Assembly (NCBI GenBank): GCA_024697225.1
Contig: JAILGA010000035.1
Location: 1 to 64,000, forward strand
Direction of reading: 5' to 3'
DNA from: Lachnospiraceae bacterium
Lineage (GTDB): Bacteria > Bacillota > Clostridia > Lachnospirales > Lachnospiraceae
Length of the DNA stretch: 64,000 nt
The notes beneath the pieces are model-generated. The model had not been told where the DNA came from. It did no database searches and was given only the letters and a program-made list of their open reading frames with translations. Numbering within the stretch: the first letter of the stretch is position 1; each line of letters starts with the position of its first letter. Below are positions 1 through 9,433 of the stretch, one piece after another. The translations under genes and the position numbers were made by a program.

Positions 1-57
1 TTTTTCATGAGTGCCGAAAAACATGAGGATGAGCCCCGTGAGCGCCATATAAGTTAA
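1..57 (+). CDS. Possible 3' end of an upstream gene (C-terminus ...FFMSAEKHEDEPRERHIS), truncated by window start
   Basis: Frame 1 is open to TAA at 55-57; the other two + frames stop within the first 30 nt. No homology evidence. Confidence 0.3.
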   Translation, partial: FFMSAEKHEDEPRERHIS

Positions 58-76
58 CGTTTAAAGGAGGATGATA

Positions 77-196
77 GTGATTACTCCGGATTTCTTTGCA
101 GTGATGCTTTTATTTTTCATGGTGTTTATTTTATCACGAGGTGAGATTATAATAAAGAGTTATGAAAATCCGGAGAGAAAAAAACGGTTCCCATAA
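77..196 (+). CDS. Candidate 39-aa small membrane protein/leader peptide (VITPDFFAVMLLFFMVFILSRGEIIIKSYENPERKKRFP)
   Basis: AAAGGAGG Shine-Dalgarno at 63-70, 6 nt before GTG; hydrophobic helix followed by a charged tail; overlaps the next CDS start. Confidence 0.35.
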   Translation: MITPDFFAVMLLFFMVFILSRGEIIIKSYENPERKKRFP

Positions 197-2861
197 GGAT
201 GCCTTCATAATTGTAATCGTATTTACGGCAGCATATGCGGCGTGTATGGGACTGAGGGTCTTTTATTTTATGAAGGCCGGCAGATCCATGATCTGTGAGG
301 CAGATGCGCTTGAACAGCATATCAATGCACTCATAGCATATGGAAAGTGGCTGAGAGGCATCGTCTACACTCTTATACACGAGCACAGGCTCGCGTTTAT
401 GGATTACTCCTTCGGTATAGGAATGGGTGCTGATTTCTACACGAGCATGCAGTATTATGCAGTGGGCGATCCGCTGAACCTCCCTGTGGCATTTCTGCCT
501 TCACAGGCTGTATATTACTATTTCCAGTTCCTTATATTGCTGAGACCGTATCTTGCGGGTCTGGCATTTATCGCCCTGTGCCTGTACCACAGAAACAAAA
601 GAGAGCTGCCTGCAATGGGGATCACTGCGGGGGCACTGATCTATTCACTCTCCGGGACGGTCCTTTTCATAGGTATGTGGAATCCGTTCTTTGTGACGCC
701 TATGATAACACTGCCTCTTATGGTGCGCGGAGCTGACAGGTTATATCATGAAGGTGTGAGAGCTCCCTTTGTACTGGCAGTATTTGCGGCCGGGGTCTCG
801 AATTTCTACTTTTTCTACATGCAGACGATCTTTATCTTCGGATATTTTATTCTGCTGGTTCTCTACGGCAGAAAGGAAGAGGGAGAGGCATACGGCAGAA
901 GATGCGGCGCGCCGCGGATATTCGCCCGCTTTGTTATCTCGGGCGCTCTGGGGGTGTTTATGGGGGCGGTGCTGCTGTTTCCGATGTTTCTTGCGCTCCT
1001 TTCAAATCCCCGCTCCGGTGGGCATGCGATACCGTTTATCTACGATTCGGATTACTACCTGCAGCTTGTAAGGAATCTCGCTTTCTACATATATCATCCG
1101 CTTTATGACACCGAGCTTTCGCTCACACTTATCGCATTTCCCGTAATCATACTGACGGTCATATTTGCAAAGAAATGGGGGCTTAAAAGGGAGAGGGCCG
1201 AGTTTCTGGTGCTTTTACTGATGTTACTCATACCGGCGGCGGGCTATGTGATGAGCGGATTTGCATATGTGATAAACCGGTGGTGTTTTGCGGCCGCGCT
1301 GCTTATTGCCTGGCTCACAGCTGCGACCTGGGACAGATGGCTGAAGAAGAAACCGGTTTCGTGCCTCGCATTTGCCTGTGTCTTCGTCATGCTGATATGG
1401 AACGTGCGGGAAGCCGATTCGCCGGAGCGGGGCAATCTTCCGAACGGATTTCTTGAAAAAATGTCGGGAACCGAATTTCTTGACCGCATGATGCTCACGG
1501 AGGTCAACGCGCTCAGGGAAACAGTGCTCGTATCGCCGGATTCCTTTTCGAGATATTCCGGCCGTTCTCCGGTGTGGAACGCCTCTCTTCTGCACGGTAT
1601 ATCATCAACGCAGTTTTACTGGAGTCTTACAAACGGTGCTGTCGCTGATCTTTTCGGTGAACTGGCCGTAAACGATATGGCTAATTTTTCCTATCTCGGT
1701 TTTGATGACAGGATGATGGCGTCAGATCTGTCGGGAGTTACGCATTATACTCTGCGCTATGACACACCGGAGGAACAGAGTTATATACCTGCCGGATTTG
1801 TGAGGGCGGCTGAGTACTACAACTTTGCCATATATGAGAATGCACTGCCGGTCGGAATGGGCACGGTATATCATGAGTTCATGAGAAAGAGCGATTATCT
1901 GACGCTTGCGCCGTATGACCGCGAGGAAGCCATAATGAGGGCAGCTGTCCTGGATGACGTTTCTGCCGATGCGGCGGAGGATGACGGAGTCCTGTCCGCA
2001 GGCGCAGACGATATCAGCTTTTCTTCATTGAGTGAGGACTTCGAGATCATTACCGCGGATGGTGTGAAATGGGAGCCTGAAGGTGAAGGCGGGCGTTTTG
2101 TCGTGGATCGTGACGGAGGGGTCGATGTGATACTGCGCGTCGACAATTCACATTATCCCGAGGAGGGTGCGGAGACAGGCCTGCTCATGATGGGGCTTGA
2201 TATAGAAGAGGGTCCGGCTGACATTGTCAATATAGATATAGGTGCAATGAACGCCGGAGGTGCGGATGTTGATCCCCTGGAGGCTTCAGAGGATCCCGGT
2301 TCATGGAGCGTGAGAAAGACAGTGTCATACAAGACTCCCGAAAGCGAGTTTTACAGCGGCTGGCACGATTATCTGGTTAATCTCGGAAGTGCGGCGGGTC
2401 CGTATGATCTGATATTCGTGGACTTCCCGGCAAAGGGGGTCTATTCGGTCAGGGATCTGGGGATCTGCGTGAGACCCGCAGGGGAAACTTTTGATGAGAT
2501 GAGGGAGACGCTGGCGGCGCATGCCGTTACGGAGACTGACCTCCACAGGAATCCGGTGTCTCTCATGACGGAGAGAGTTTCGCTCGCTGCGTCTTCGCCG
2601 GAGGATGAACCGGGCGTAATGATGCTTACGATTCCATGGCAGAAGGGGTGGAGTGCAAAAGTTGACGGCGAAAAAACAGGACTTTTCAGAACGAACACCG
2701 CGTTTACGGGACTGATACTAGGCCCCGGATATCATGAGATCGAACTGGAATACCACACCCCGGGGCTTGCCGCCGGTGTGGTCATGAGCCTTTTGGGAAT
2801 CGCAGGCTTTATCTGTGTGGTGATATGTGAGAAGAAGAGGCGAGATGAAGAAAAACAATAA
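162..2861 (+). CDS. YfhO-family polytopic membrane protein (GT-C-like)
   Basis: 899-aa ORF, many TM segments, YfhO-like C-terminus (TIPWQKGWSAKVDGEKTGLFRTNTAFTGLILGPGYHEIELEYHTPGL). Confidence 0.85.
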   Translation: MKIRREKNGSHKDAFIIVIVFTAAYAACMGLRVFYFMKAGRSMICEADALEQHINALIAYGKWLRGIVYTLIHEHRLAFMDYSFGIGMGADFYTSMQYYAVGDPLNLPVAFLPSQAVYYYFQFLILLRPYLAGLAFIALCLYHRNKRELPAMGITAGALIYSLSGTVLFIGMWNPFFVTPMITLPLMVRGADRLYHEGVRAPFVLAVFAAGVSNFYFFYMQTIFIFGYFILLVLYGRKEEGEAYGRRCGAPRIFARFVISGALGVFMGAVLLFPMFLALLSNPRSGGHAIPFIYDSDYYLQLVRNLAFYIYHPLYDTELSLTLIAFPVIILTVIFAKKWGLKRERAEFLVLLLMLLIPAAGYVMSGFAYVINRWCFAAALLIAWLTAATWDRWLKKKPVSCLAFACVFVMLIWNVREADSPERGNLPNGFLEKMSGTEFLDRMMLTEVNALRETVLVSPDSFSRYSGRSPVWNASLLHGISSTQFYWSLTNGAVADLFGELAVNDMANFSYLGFDDRMMASDLSGVTHYTLRYDTPEEQSYIPAGFVRAAEYYNFAIYENALPVGMGTVYHEFMRKSDYLTLAPYDREEAIMRAAVLDDVSADAAEDDGVLSAGADDISFSSLSEDFEIITADGVKWEPEGEGGRFVVDRDGGVDVILRVDNSHYPEEGAETGLLMMGLDIEEGPADIVNIDIGAMNAGGADVDPLEASEDPGSWSVRKTVSYKTPESEFYSGWHDYLVNLGSAAGPYDLIFVDFPAKGVYSVRDLGICVRPAGETFDEMRETLAAHAVTETDLHRNPVSLMTERVSLAASSPEDEPGVMMLTIPWQKGWSAKVDGEKTGLFRTNTAFTGLILGPGYHEIELEYHTPGLAAGVVMSLLGIAGFICVVICEKKRRDEEKQ

Positions 2862-4500
2862 ATATCACGTGTTATCAATCAAGCCGGATGCCGCGGAGAT
2901 CACCTGGACTCTGATCCTCGCCGCCGTGACGCTTGCCGTCACCTGTTTTCCGCTGCGCATACCGGGCCTTTACGGCTATGAGCCTGATATCCTCTATCAT
3001 CTGAACCGGATCGAGGGCGTGAAGCAGGCTCTTCTGGATCACAGCTATCCCGCCGCGATCTATACGAATTTCTTTGACGGACTAGGATACGGCAGTCCTC
3101 TTTTCTATCCGGATCTGCTTCTCGTGATACCCGCGTTTTTCCGGATACTGGGGATGTCAGTGACCGCGGCATATAAAGTCACAGTCGCTCTTTTCTCGGT
3201 TCTGATCGCGCTCATAACGAAGTATTCATTAAAACTCTTCTGCGGCAGATGGGAACTGGCAGTGGCGGGTTCAGCACTGTTTTCCATGAGTCAGTTCGTG
3301 CTGGCGGATATTATTGTCAGGGCGGGCTTTTCAAGTTATATTTCCTATATTTTCCTGCCGCTTCTCGTGGCAGGCCTGTGGGATCTTTTTGCGGGGGACG
3401 GAAAGCACATATATCTGCTTGGGATATCGCTCGGCGGGCTGGTGCTAACACATACGCTGAATGCATTTCAGGGGATCCTGACGGCTGTGCTGATATCACT
3501 GATCATGCTGCTCACAAAGGACGGCCGCGGGGTGCTTACGGATAAGGACCGAATGATAAGGCTCGGCGTGACAGCACTTGCGTCGGTACTCATAACTTCA
3601 TGGTACTGGCTGCCCATGCTTGAACAGATGACGAGCGGGGTGGATTTTGTCTATCGCCATCCCTGGGCTGATGTCGGGGAATTCACACAGATCTGGGAGG
3701 ATTTCTTTGCGCTGACGGGATATTTCTTCAACATCGCCCACGTAGGTATCGGCGTGCCGATACTTATGTTCATTGCGGTGCGGCTGTTTACGGCAAAGCC
3801 TGGTAACAGGACGGAGAGGTTCGGGGATCTGTGCTATTTCTGGGGTATACTTATGATCGTCGCCATGACCGATGTTTTTCCTTGGAAAGTCCTGTCCCAT
3901 ACCATAATGAACCAGCTTCAGTTCACCTTCAGGATATATCCCTTTGCACTGATCTTTCTCACCTTCGGGATAGTGTCCTGCTTTGACAGACTGTGCGCCG
4001 GCAGGGATAAGAAGGAATACAGGGCGAGGACTTCGACTGCCCTTATGACAGCGGTTCTCATATTGTCCGCGGCTTTCGGCATTGTGCAGAACAGGACCGT
4101 CAGCACTGCGGATCCGGAGGCGTTTCATGAGATGAATGAAACCGTTCTCAGGGAATATGATAATGTCGTGGGACGCGGGGAATGGCTTCCGTACTCGTAT
4201 GACCTGGAAGCAGAGATAATCGGGGAGAAGGAAGAGAACGGCATAGTAATGCCTGAGAGGATATATTACAGGGGATACAGGGCGAGAATCACGGGCACCG
4301 ACGGGAGAAAGGTGTGGCTTGACGTCGAGGAGGGCGATGACGGCCTGGTTTCTATCGCGGACACAAAAGGAATGACAGGAGAGGCGGAGCTCATCTATAA
4401 AAGAACACCCTGCCAGATCCTGTCACTCATAATATCGATATTGACTCTGGTTTGTCTTGCCGTGCTGTCAGTGCGCGGATATCTTAAGAAGACCGCTTAA
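2845..4500 (+). CDS. Polytopic membrane protein, GT-C/YfhO-like
   Basis: ORF 2827-4500; ATG 2845 is the likelier start; overlaps the upstream gene; multiple TM segments. Confidence 0.7.
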   Translation: MKKNNKYHVLSIKPDAAEITWTLILAAVTLAVTCFPLRIPGLYGYEPDILYHLNRIEGVKQALLDHSYPAAIYTNFFDGLGYGSPLFYPDLLLVIPAFFRILGMSVTAAYKVTVALFSVLIALITKYSLKLFCGRWELAVAGSALFSMSQFVLADIIVRAGFSSYISYIFLPLLVAGLWDLFAGDGKHIYLLGISLGGLVLTHTLNAFQGILTAVLISLIMLLTKDGRGVLTDKDRMIRLGVTALASVLITSWYWLPMLEQMTSGVDFVYRHPWADVGEFTQIWEDFFALTGYFFNIAHVGIGVPILMFIAVRLFTAKPGNRTERFGDLCYFWGILMIVAMTDVFPWKVLSHTIMNQLQFTFRIYPFALIFLTFGIVSCFDRLCAGRDKKEYRARTSTALMTAVLILSAAFGIVQNRTVSTADPEAFHEMNETVLREYDNVVGRGEWLPYSYDLEAEIIGEKEENGIVMPERIYYRGYRARITGTDGRKVWLDVEEGDDGLVSIADTKGMTGEAELIYKRTPCQILSLIISILTLVCLAVLSVRGYLKKTA

Positions 4501-4523
4501 GGAACATCGCCGCGCATGCGGTG

Positions 4524-5336
4524 TCACTTCTCGTTGGAAATATCGGATCCGAAGTATTTGATCGAGATCTCGGAGAGTCTTCCCTCATTGCGGAGATCTT
4601 CTATCGCCTTGTTTACTGCTTCAAGGAAGGCTTCCTCGCCCTTTCGGACGGGCACCGACACCATAGAGGCATCGCGCGTCTGTGCGACCTCTTTCAGAGC
4701 GGCGTCGGGATGAACGTTCATGTAATCGTAGAAGGACACGTTGGCATTGAGCGTGGCATCAGCCCTGCCCGAGAGAACCAGGTTCATGGTCTCATCTATG
4801 GTATCCACACCCAGCACATCCGCGACACCGTAGCTTCTTGCGATGGTCTCGTAGGTACTGGCGAGACTGTTCGTCGTTATCTTGCCCTTGAGATCTTCGA
4901 AACTCTTTATTTCATTATTGTCCGCGCTCACTATCAGCGATGTCTTGATATAACCGTAAGGAATGGTGAAGTCGTACTTTTCCTTCCTTTCATCGGTTAT
5001 CTCCACGCCGTTGGCGATCATGTCATAGCGCCCCGAATCGAGACCGGCAAAGAGTCCGTCCCATTCGCCCTCGACAAATTCGGCCTTCACTCCGAGTTTT
5101 TCCGCGATACCTTCCGCAACTTCGACATCGAAGCCGACAAGCTTGTCGGTCTCATCGTGGTAAGTCCAGGGTGCCCACTGACCCTCCATGGCAACAACGA
5201 GAGTTCCGCGCTCCTTTACCTGTGTGAGCAGGTCTTTGTCGCTTTTTCCCGCACTTCCCGCGGACCCGCAGGATGCCGTCATCGCGACGACCAGAACCGC
5301 AGATACAACAGCTTTGGTAGTTTTTTTCATTTTCAT
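4524..5336 (-). CDS. Amino acid ABC transporter substrate-binding lipoprotein
   Basis: 270 aa; lipobox-like VVAMTASC; SBP_bac_3-type sequence (GTLVVAMEGQWAPWTYHDETDKLVGFDVEVAEGIAEKLG). Confidence 0.9.
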   Translation of the reverse strand: MKMKKTTKAVVSAVLVVAMTASCGSAGSAGKSDKDLLTQVKERGTLVVAMEGQWAPWTYHDETDKLVGFDVEVAEGIAEKLGVKAEFVEGEWDGLFAGLDSGRYDMIANGVEITDERKEKYDFTIPYGYIKTSLIVSADNNEIKSFEDLKGKITTNSLASTYETIARSYGVADVLGVDTIDETMNLVLSGRADATLNANVSFYDYMNVHPDAALKEVAQTRDASMVSVPVRKGEEAFLEAVNKAIEDLRNEGRLSEISIKYFGSDISNEK

Positions 5337-5444
5337 TACCTCAAGTCCCCCTATTTAATAATTACCTACTAAACAACTGTATTTACAGTATATACATAAA
5401 CAGATAGTTTGCAATATAAATATATTTACGGTCTGTGCATGTAC

Positions 5445-8400
5445 TCACTTCTTCACGCCGATCCCTGTCCTTGTGCCGGTGAAGGTCTTATTGGCAGAAG
5501 TGGCTGTGACGCTTGCTTTTTTGCCGGCGGCGTCAGTGACGGTTATCACAAACCGATCCTTCGCCTTGGATTTTTTATAAGTGTATGTCCTTGTCTTGAA
5601 CTTATCATTTCCTTTCTTGTCCTTGCCATTCGGTACTTTGTACTTTACTGTCACGGATTTCAGCCCCTTAAGAGTGCCGTCGGCCTCATTTACCTGTACC
5701 TTGCCTTTTTTCAGCGCGGCTTTGATCACGATGCTCACGTGCTTATCATCCTCGAGGTTTATCGGCATGATCTCAAAGTAGTGGATATCCTTGTCCAGTT
5801 CTTGGTTCAGCTTGTATATAAGCTCGGTGAGCGCCTTCTTGTCCTTGCCTTTTATTTTGGCCTTCCTGAGCGCTTTTTTGTTCAGCCTGATCTTCAGTTT
5901 AAACTCTGCCTTGCCGATGTCCTTTCCCTTGATGGTGTAGGTTATCGTATAAAGTTTTGAGGGATCTGTGCCCTTTTTCATGTTTGTTATCGCTTCGGCG
6001 AGACCGGTGATCGTGACCTTTGCGGCGCTGCCGTCTTCACTCAGTACGCCGAGCTGCTCTTCGGTGATCTTATCGCCGGTCCAGGTGACCGCCCCGGGAG
6101 AAGTGACGTTGACCTCTATCCTTACGGGCTTTTCGTTGATGAGGCTTTCCTCCACAACAGGTGCGGCAGGCACGGGCGTGATCGCAGGGTCGGGATCGGG
6201 AGCCGGAGCGGGGAGCTTGTCAAGCACCGTATCAGCGAGGCTGATCTCGTTCTTGCCCTCTGCGTCGGAAAAGAGTTTTTTGCAGGTCTCATCCTCACAC
6301 TCCCAGTATTCGATACTGCCCTCGGCGGTCACTGAGGGTTCGACTCTGTCATGGCGTCTGAGCTTATGAGTATGATCTTTTTTTACTGCTTTTTTCGGCC
6401 GGGTTTCCTTGTGCGTTTTGTCACGGAGACATATCCTTTCCTCAAGACCGTCCTCTGTCTCGGTGGGCTCTTTTACCACCGACCAGCTGCCCCAGTTATG
6501 CCCCAGGGCGTTTTGTGTGTAATGCGTCGATGTCTCTGTTTTTTCTTTGCACTTTATGCACTCTCTGATAACGACCTCATCATAGGAGCCTTTTTCGGTA
6601 CAGGTGGCGTCGACGACGTTTTTCTTTTCCGTTGTACCGTTATCAGACAGCTCGTGGCAGATCTTTACAGGAATATAGTATTTTTCGTCGTTCGATTTTT
6701 GGTACTCATCCCCGCGGTATGAGATCTTTGTATTGTCTCCGATATAGCTGTCAAAAAGCGTGCCCAGGTTTAACGGATCGTATATTTTAAGTCCTGAAAC
6801 GGCGAGACGGTACTCCTGTCCGCCCTTGAATACATTCTCATCATCCGGGACATGATCGTCTTTATCCAAAAGCTGCGCGCTCTCATAGGTAAAATCTTCT
6901 CCCATGGATATCGATGCGGTAAAGCCATCCTTTACATTCTTATATACATCCATGCATGAAGGAACACTCAGATCGCCCAGCTCTACGCTTACTATCTCCT
7001 TCTGCCAGAAGCAGTAAATGACCTCGTTGGTATCAGGGATCAGATCCTCGGTCATATCCAGTAGTTCACTGGTATACTCGCCAAAATCACCGGGGTTGGG
7101 TACTGCGAGATAGCTATCAGTGAGCCTGTATCCGGGAACGACCTTAACGTCCGCTGAGGGATGGGCATTTTCGAAACCCGCATCACCAAGAGCGCTTTCA
7201 AGCTGCTTGTATGCGTCATAGCTGATGCCGCCTGACGACTGCCTTACCTCCGTGAGCTTCAGTATACGGATGGCTTTAACGGGATCGAGGGCAGTCCCCA
7301 GAGGTATATTATTTATCGTACCGACATCGGTCGTATTGTCCGGATAGTTGAGATCGAGGCTCAGGCGGCAGTAGCTTGGCTCGGCTTTCACCTTCCAGAT
7401 CACATAGTATTCTCCGCTATCCGCATCTTTGAGCACTGTCTGCCTGACGCCGTTTATTTGCACCGCGATGTTGCTGTTCCTGATCTCCCAGCCTTCATTG
7501 GCGTCCAGATCCAGCCTGATGTAGTAAAAGGCATCCGGAATGAACGCTTCTGTTGCAGCGCAGATATCGAGTGCAAACTCAGTCTTTTCAGTTCCGATGA
7601 TGCTTGAACTCAGGTCTTCATCCGTAAATATATCGCTTACCTTGCATATCAGCTGTTCGTCTTCGTCGCTAAGCCAGGAATCCCGGAAATCTATGCCGAG
7701 TGTCTTTCCGGGCGCCGGCGCCGCAATTGAAAAATCCGCGGTGCTCACCGGCCTTACCAGCAGCCATTTGGCCTTTACAGTCACGTCGCTCTTGAAAGCG
7801 CTCAGATCAAGATCCCTGAAATCATCCTCGGCAGCCTTGGGATCGTTTATATACCAGCCTGTTATCACATATTTGCCATCCCCCGGAGCATCACAATACA
7901 GTTCGTTGAGTTCATCGTTGTCAGAATCGCTAATGTTCTCATCTATGCCTGCATTGCTTTCGACAAAGGTGAAACCATTGGCGGCGAAAGCCGGGAGTTC
8001 GGCCTTTCCTTCGAGGTCCAGAATCAGTCTGTGAGTCTTGACCGTTCCCACGTCATACCTGCGGTAGAACAGTCCGCCGCCGACGGGAGTCAGTCTGCTG
8101 CCGTTGAGCGTAACAGCCGCATGGTCATCCACCAGGTTTCCGTTTTTTCCCTTGATCTGATACACCGCGTAGTAAGAGGTATTATCCGCAAAGGCTTCAC
8201 TGCTCCCCATATATGTTCCATCGCTCAGGTGGGTCTTAAATCCTTTAAAGCTGAGTGATACGGTGTTCGAACCGCTGTTCAGGGAAAAGCCTCCGACTGC
8301 CTGATCTCCCGCCTCGGGCGCGCTTGGGAGCCCCGCTACATTCTCAAGATTTATCTCTGTCATCGGGGAAAGCCATATAGCTTCGTAGGTATCATCGGTG

Positions 8401-9209
8401 ACGATCCACTGCTGATCATCCATCCAGTCGGCTTTTGTTGATCCCATGTGTTTAAGTTCGGGCTTGTCTCCGGTGCCGCAGAGCCTCCATCCGCCGAAAC
8501 CGTAGCCTTCTTTCTTTACGGTGGGGAACAGGAAGGGGTAATGATCTTTATCGGTATACTCGTAATCGCAGCCGCTGGTCGATGTTTTCCATTTGCAGTC
8601 CGCATCACCGAAATCGCATGCTCCCATGAAGGTATCGAACCATCTGACCGGCTCTCCGCCGTTTAGCTTTATCCTGACAGTTTTATCTGATGAAGAGGCC
8701 TTCTTCCATTGCAGGTGTATGCAGTTGAAATCTTCGGCATCTACCAGAAGGGGTCTTGCCTTTGCCGTATCCGCTTTTTCGACAAATTCCTTTATCGGGT
8801 TGCTCTCATTGATCACAAGGCCGGGGCAGATCGCGTTGTACCTGTCCGTATACCCGGGATATAACAGCCTCTCCATGATCATTGCCTTTACTTCGCCAAC
8901 AGTGGCGGTGGATGAGATGCGCAGTGGCAAATGCTGGGCAGTATAGAAATCGGTAATACTTCCGTTGACATTGTGCTTTAGTATACCGTTGCTGCGGTCC
9001 TCATCGTCACAGATCCACGCATAAAGACTTGGCCGATAATCCCAACCAGAAGATTCTTCGTTAATGGTACTGCCATACAAGACAAGTACGGCATCATCAT
9101 CATCCGCGCGGGATATCAACGCTGCCTCCGGCAGCAGGCCAGCCAGCATGACCGCTGTGATCGCAATGGATATCATCCGTCTTATAACGCTCGCCGCTCT
9201 GATTTTCAT
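5445..9209 (-). CDS. Large secreted protein with Listeria-Bacteroides/InlB-like repeat segment and Cys/His-rich segments
   Basis: ORF 5445-9254; internal ATG at 9209 follows GGAGGAGG and begins a signal peptide (MKIRAASVIRRMISIAITAVMLAGLLPEAALISRA); contains GYGFGGWRLCGT and ALGHNWGSWSVVKEPTETEDGLEERIC. Confidence 0.75.
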   Translation of the reverse strand: MKIRAASVIRRMISIAITAVMLAGLLPEAALISRADDDDAVLVLYGSTINEESSGWDYRPSLYAWICDDEDRSNGILKHNVNGSITDFYTAQHLPLRISSTATVGEVKAMIMERLLYPGYTDRYNAICPGLVINESNPIKEFVEKADTAKARPLLVDAEDFNCIHLQWKKASSSDKTVRIKLNGGEPVRWFDTFMGACDFGDADCKWKTSTSGCDYEYTDKDHYPFLFPTVKKEGYGFGGWRLCGTGDKPELKHMGSTKADWMDDQQWIVTDDTYEAIWLSPMTEINLENVAGLPSAPEAGDQAVGGFSLNSGSNTVSLSFKGFKTHLSDGTYMGSSEAFADNTSYYAVYQIKGKNGNLVDDHAAVTLNGSRLTPVGGGLFYRRYDVGTVKTHRLILDLEGKAELPAFAANGFTFVESNAGIDENISDSDNDELNELYCDAPGDGKYVITGWYINDPKAAEDDFRDLDLSAFKSDVTVKAKWLLVRPVSTADFSIAAPAPGKTLGIDFRDSWLSDEDEQLICKVSDIFTDEDLSSSIIGTEKTEFALDICAATEAFIPDAFYYIRLDLDANEGWEIRNSNIAVQINGVRQTVLKDADSGEYYVIWKVKAEPSYCRLSLDLNYPDNTTDVGTINNIPLGTALDPVKAIRILKLTEVRQSSGGISYDAYKQLESALGDAGFENAHPSADVKVVPGYRLTDSYLAVPNPGDFGEYTSELLDMTEDLIPDTNEVIYCFWQKEIVSVELGDLSVPSCMDVYKNVKDGFTASISMGEDFTYESAQLLDKDDHVPDDENVFKGGQEYRLAVSGLKIYDPLNLGTLFDSYIGDNTKISYRGDEYQKSNDEKYYIPVKICHELSDNGTTEKKNVVDATCTEKGSYDEVVIRECIKCKEKTETSTHYTQNALGHNWGSWSVVKEPTETEDGLEERICLRDKTHKETRPKKAVKKDHTHKLRRHDRVEPSVTAEGSIEYWECEDETCKKLFSDAEGKNEISLADTVLDKLPAPAPDPDPAITPVPAAPVVEESLINEKPVRIEVNVTSPGAVTWTGDKITEEQLGVLSEDGSAAKVTITGLAEAITNMKKGTDPSKLYTITYTIKGKDIGKAEFKLKIRLNKKALRKAKIKGKDKKALTELIYKLNQELDKDIHYFEIMPINLEDDKHVSIVIKAALKKGKVQVNEADGTLKGLKSVTVKYKVPNGKDKKGNDKFKTRTYTYKKSKAKDRFVITVTDAAGKKASVTATSANKTFTGTRTGIGVKK

Positions 9210-9366
9210 GTTTTCCTCCTCCCCCGGCCGTGCCGGTAGTGCCGGGACGACCATATCAAATCTGTTAAGCGCGCGAAAAAATCATAATATTATTATAGCA
9301 TTATTATAGAAAAAATGTGTTCTGCAGTCTTCTGGAAGGCGGGTACCTTCGCAGTCAGTTTTTTAC

Positions 9367-9395
9367 TTGAAATCCTGAGCGCATGCGTCTATAAT
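9367..9395 (+). promoter_or_regulatory. Sigma-A-type promoter upstream of livJ
   Basis: TTGAAA, 17 nt, TATAAT. Confidence 0.7.
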
Positions 9396-9433
9396 ATAGA
9401 GAAATTTTTTTAGTCCTGTTATATGAGGAGGAG

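Noticed and set aside
4521-5372. 283-aa + strand ORF
   Set aside because: Antisense to a well-supported SBP lipoprotein; no recognisable domain and no SD; a shadow ORF.
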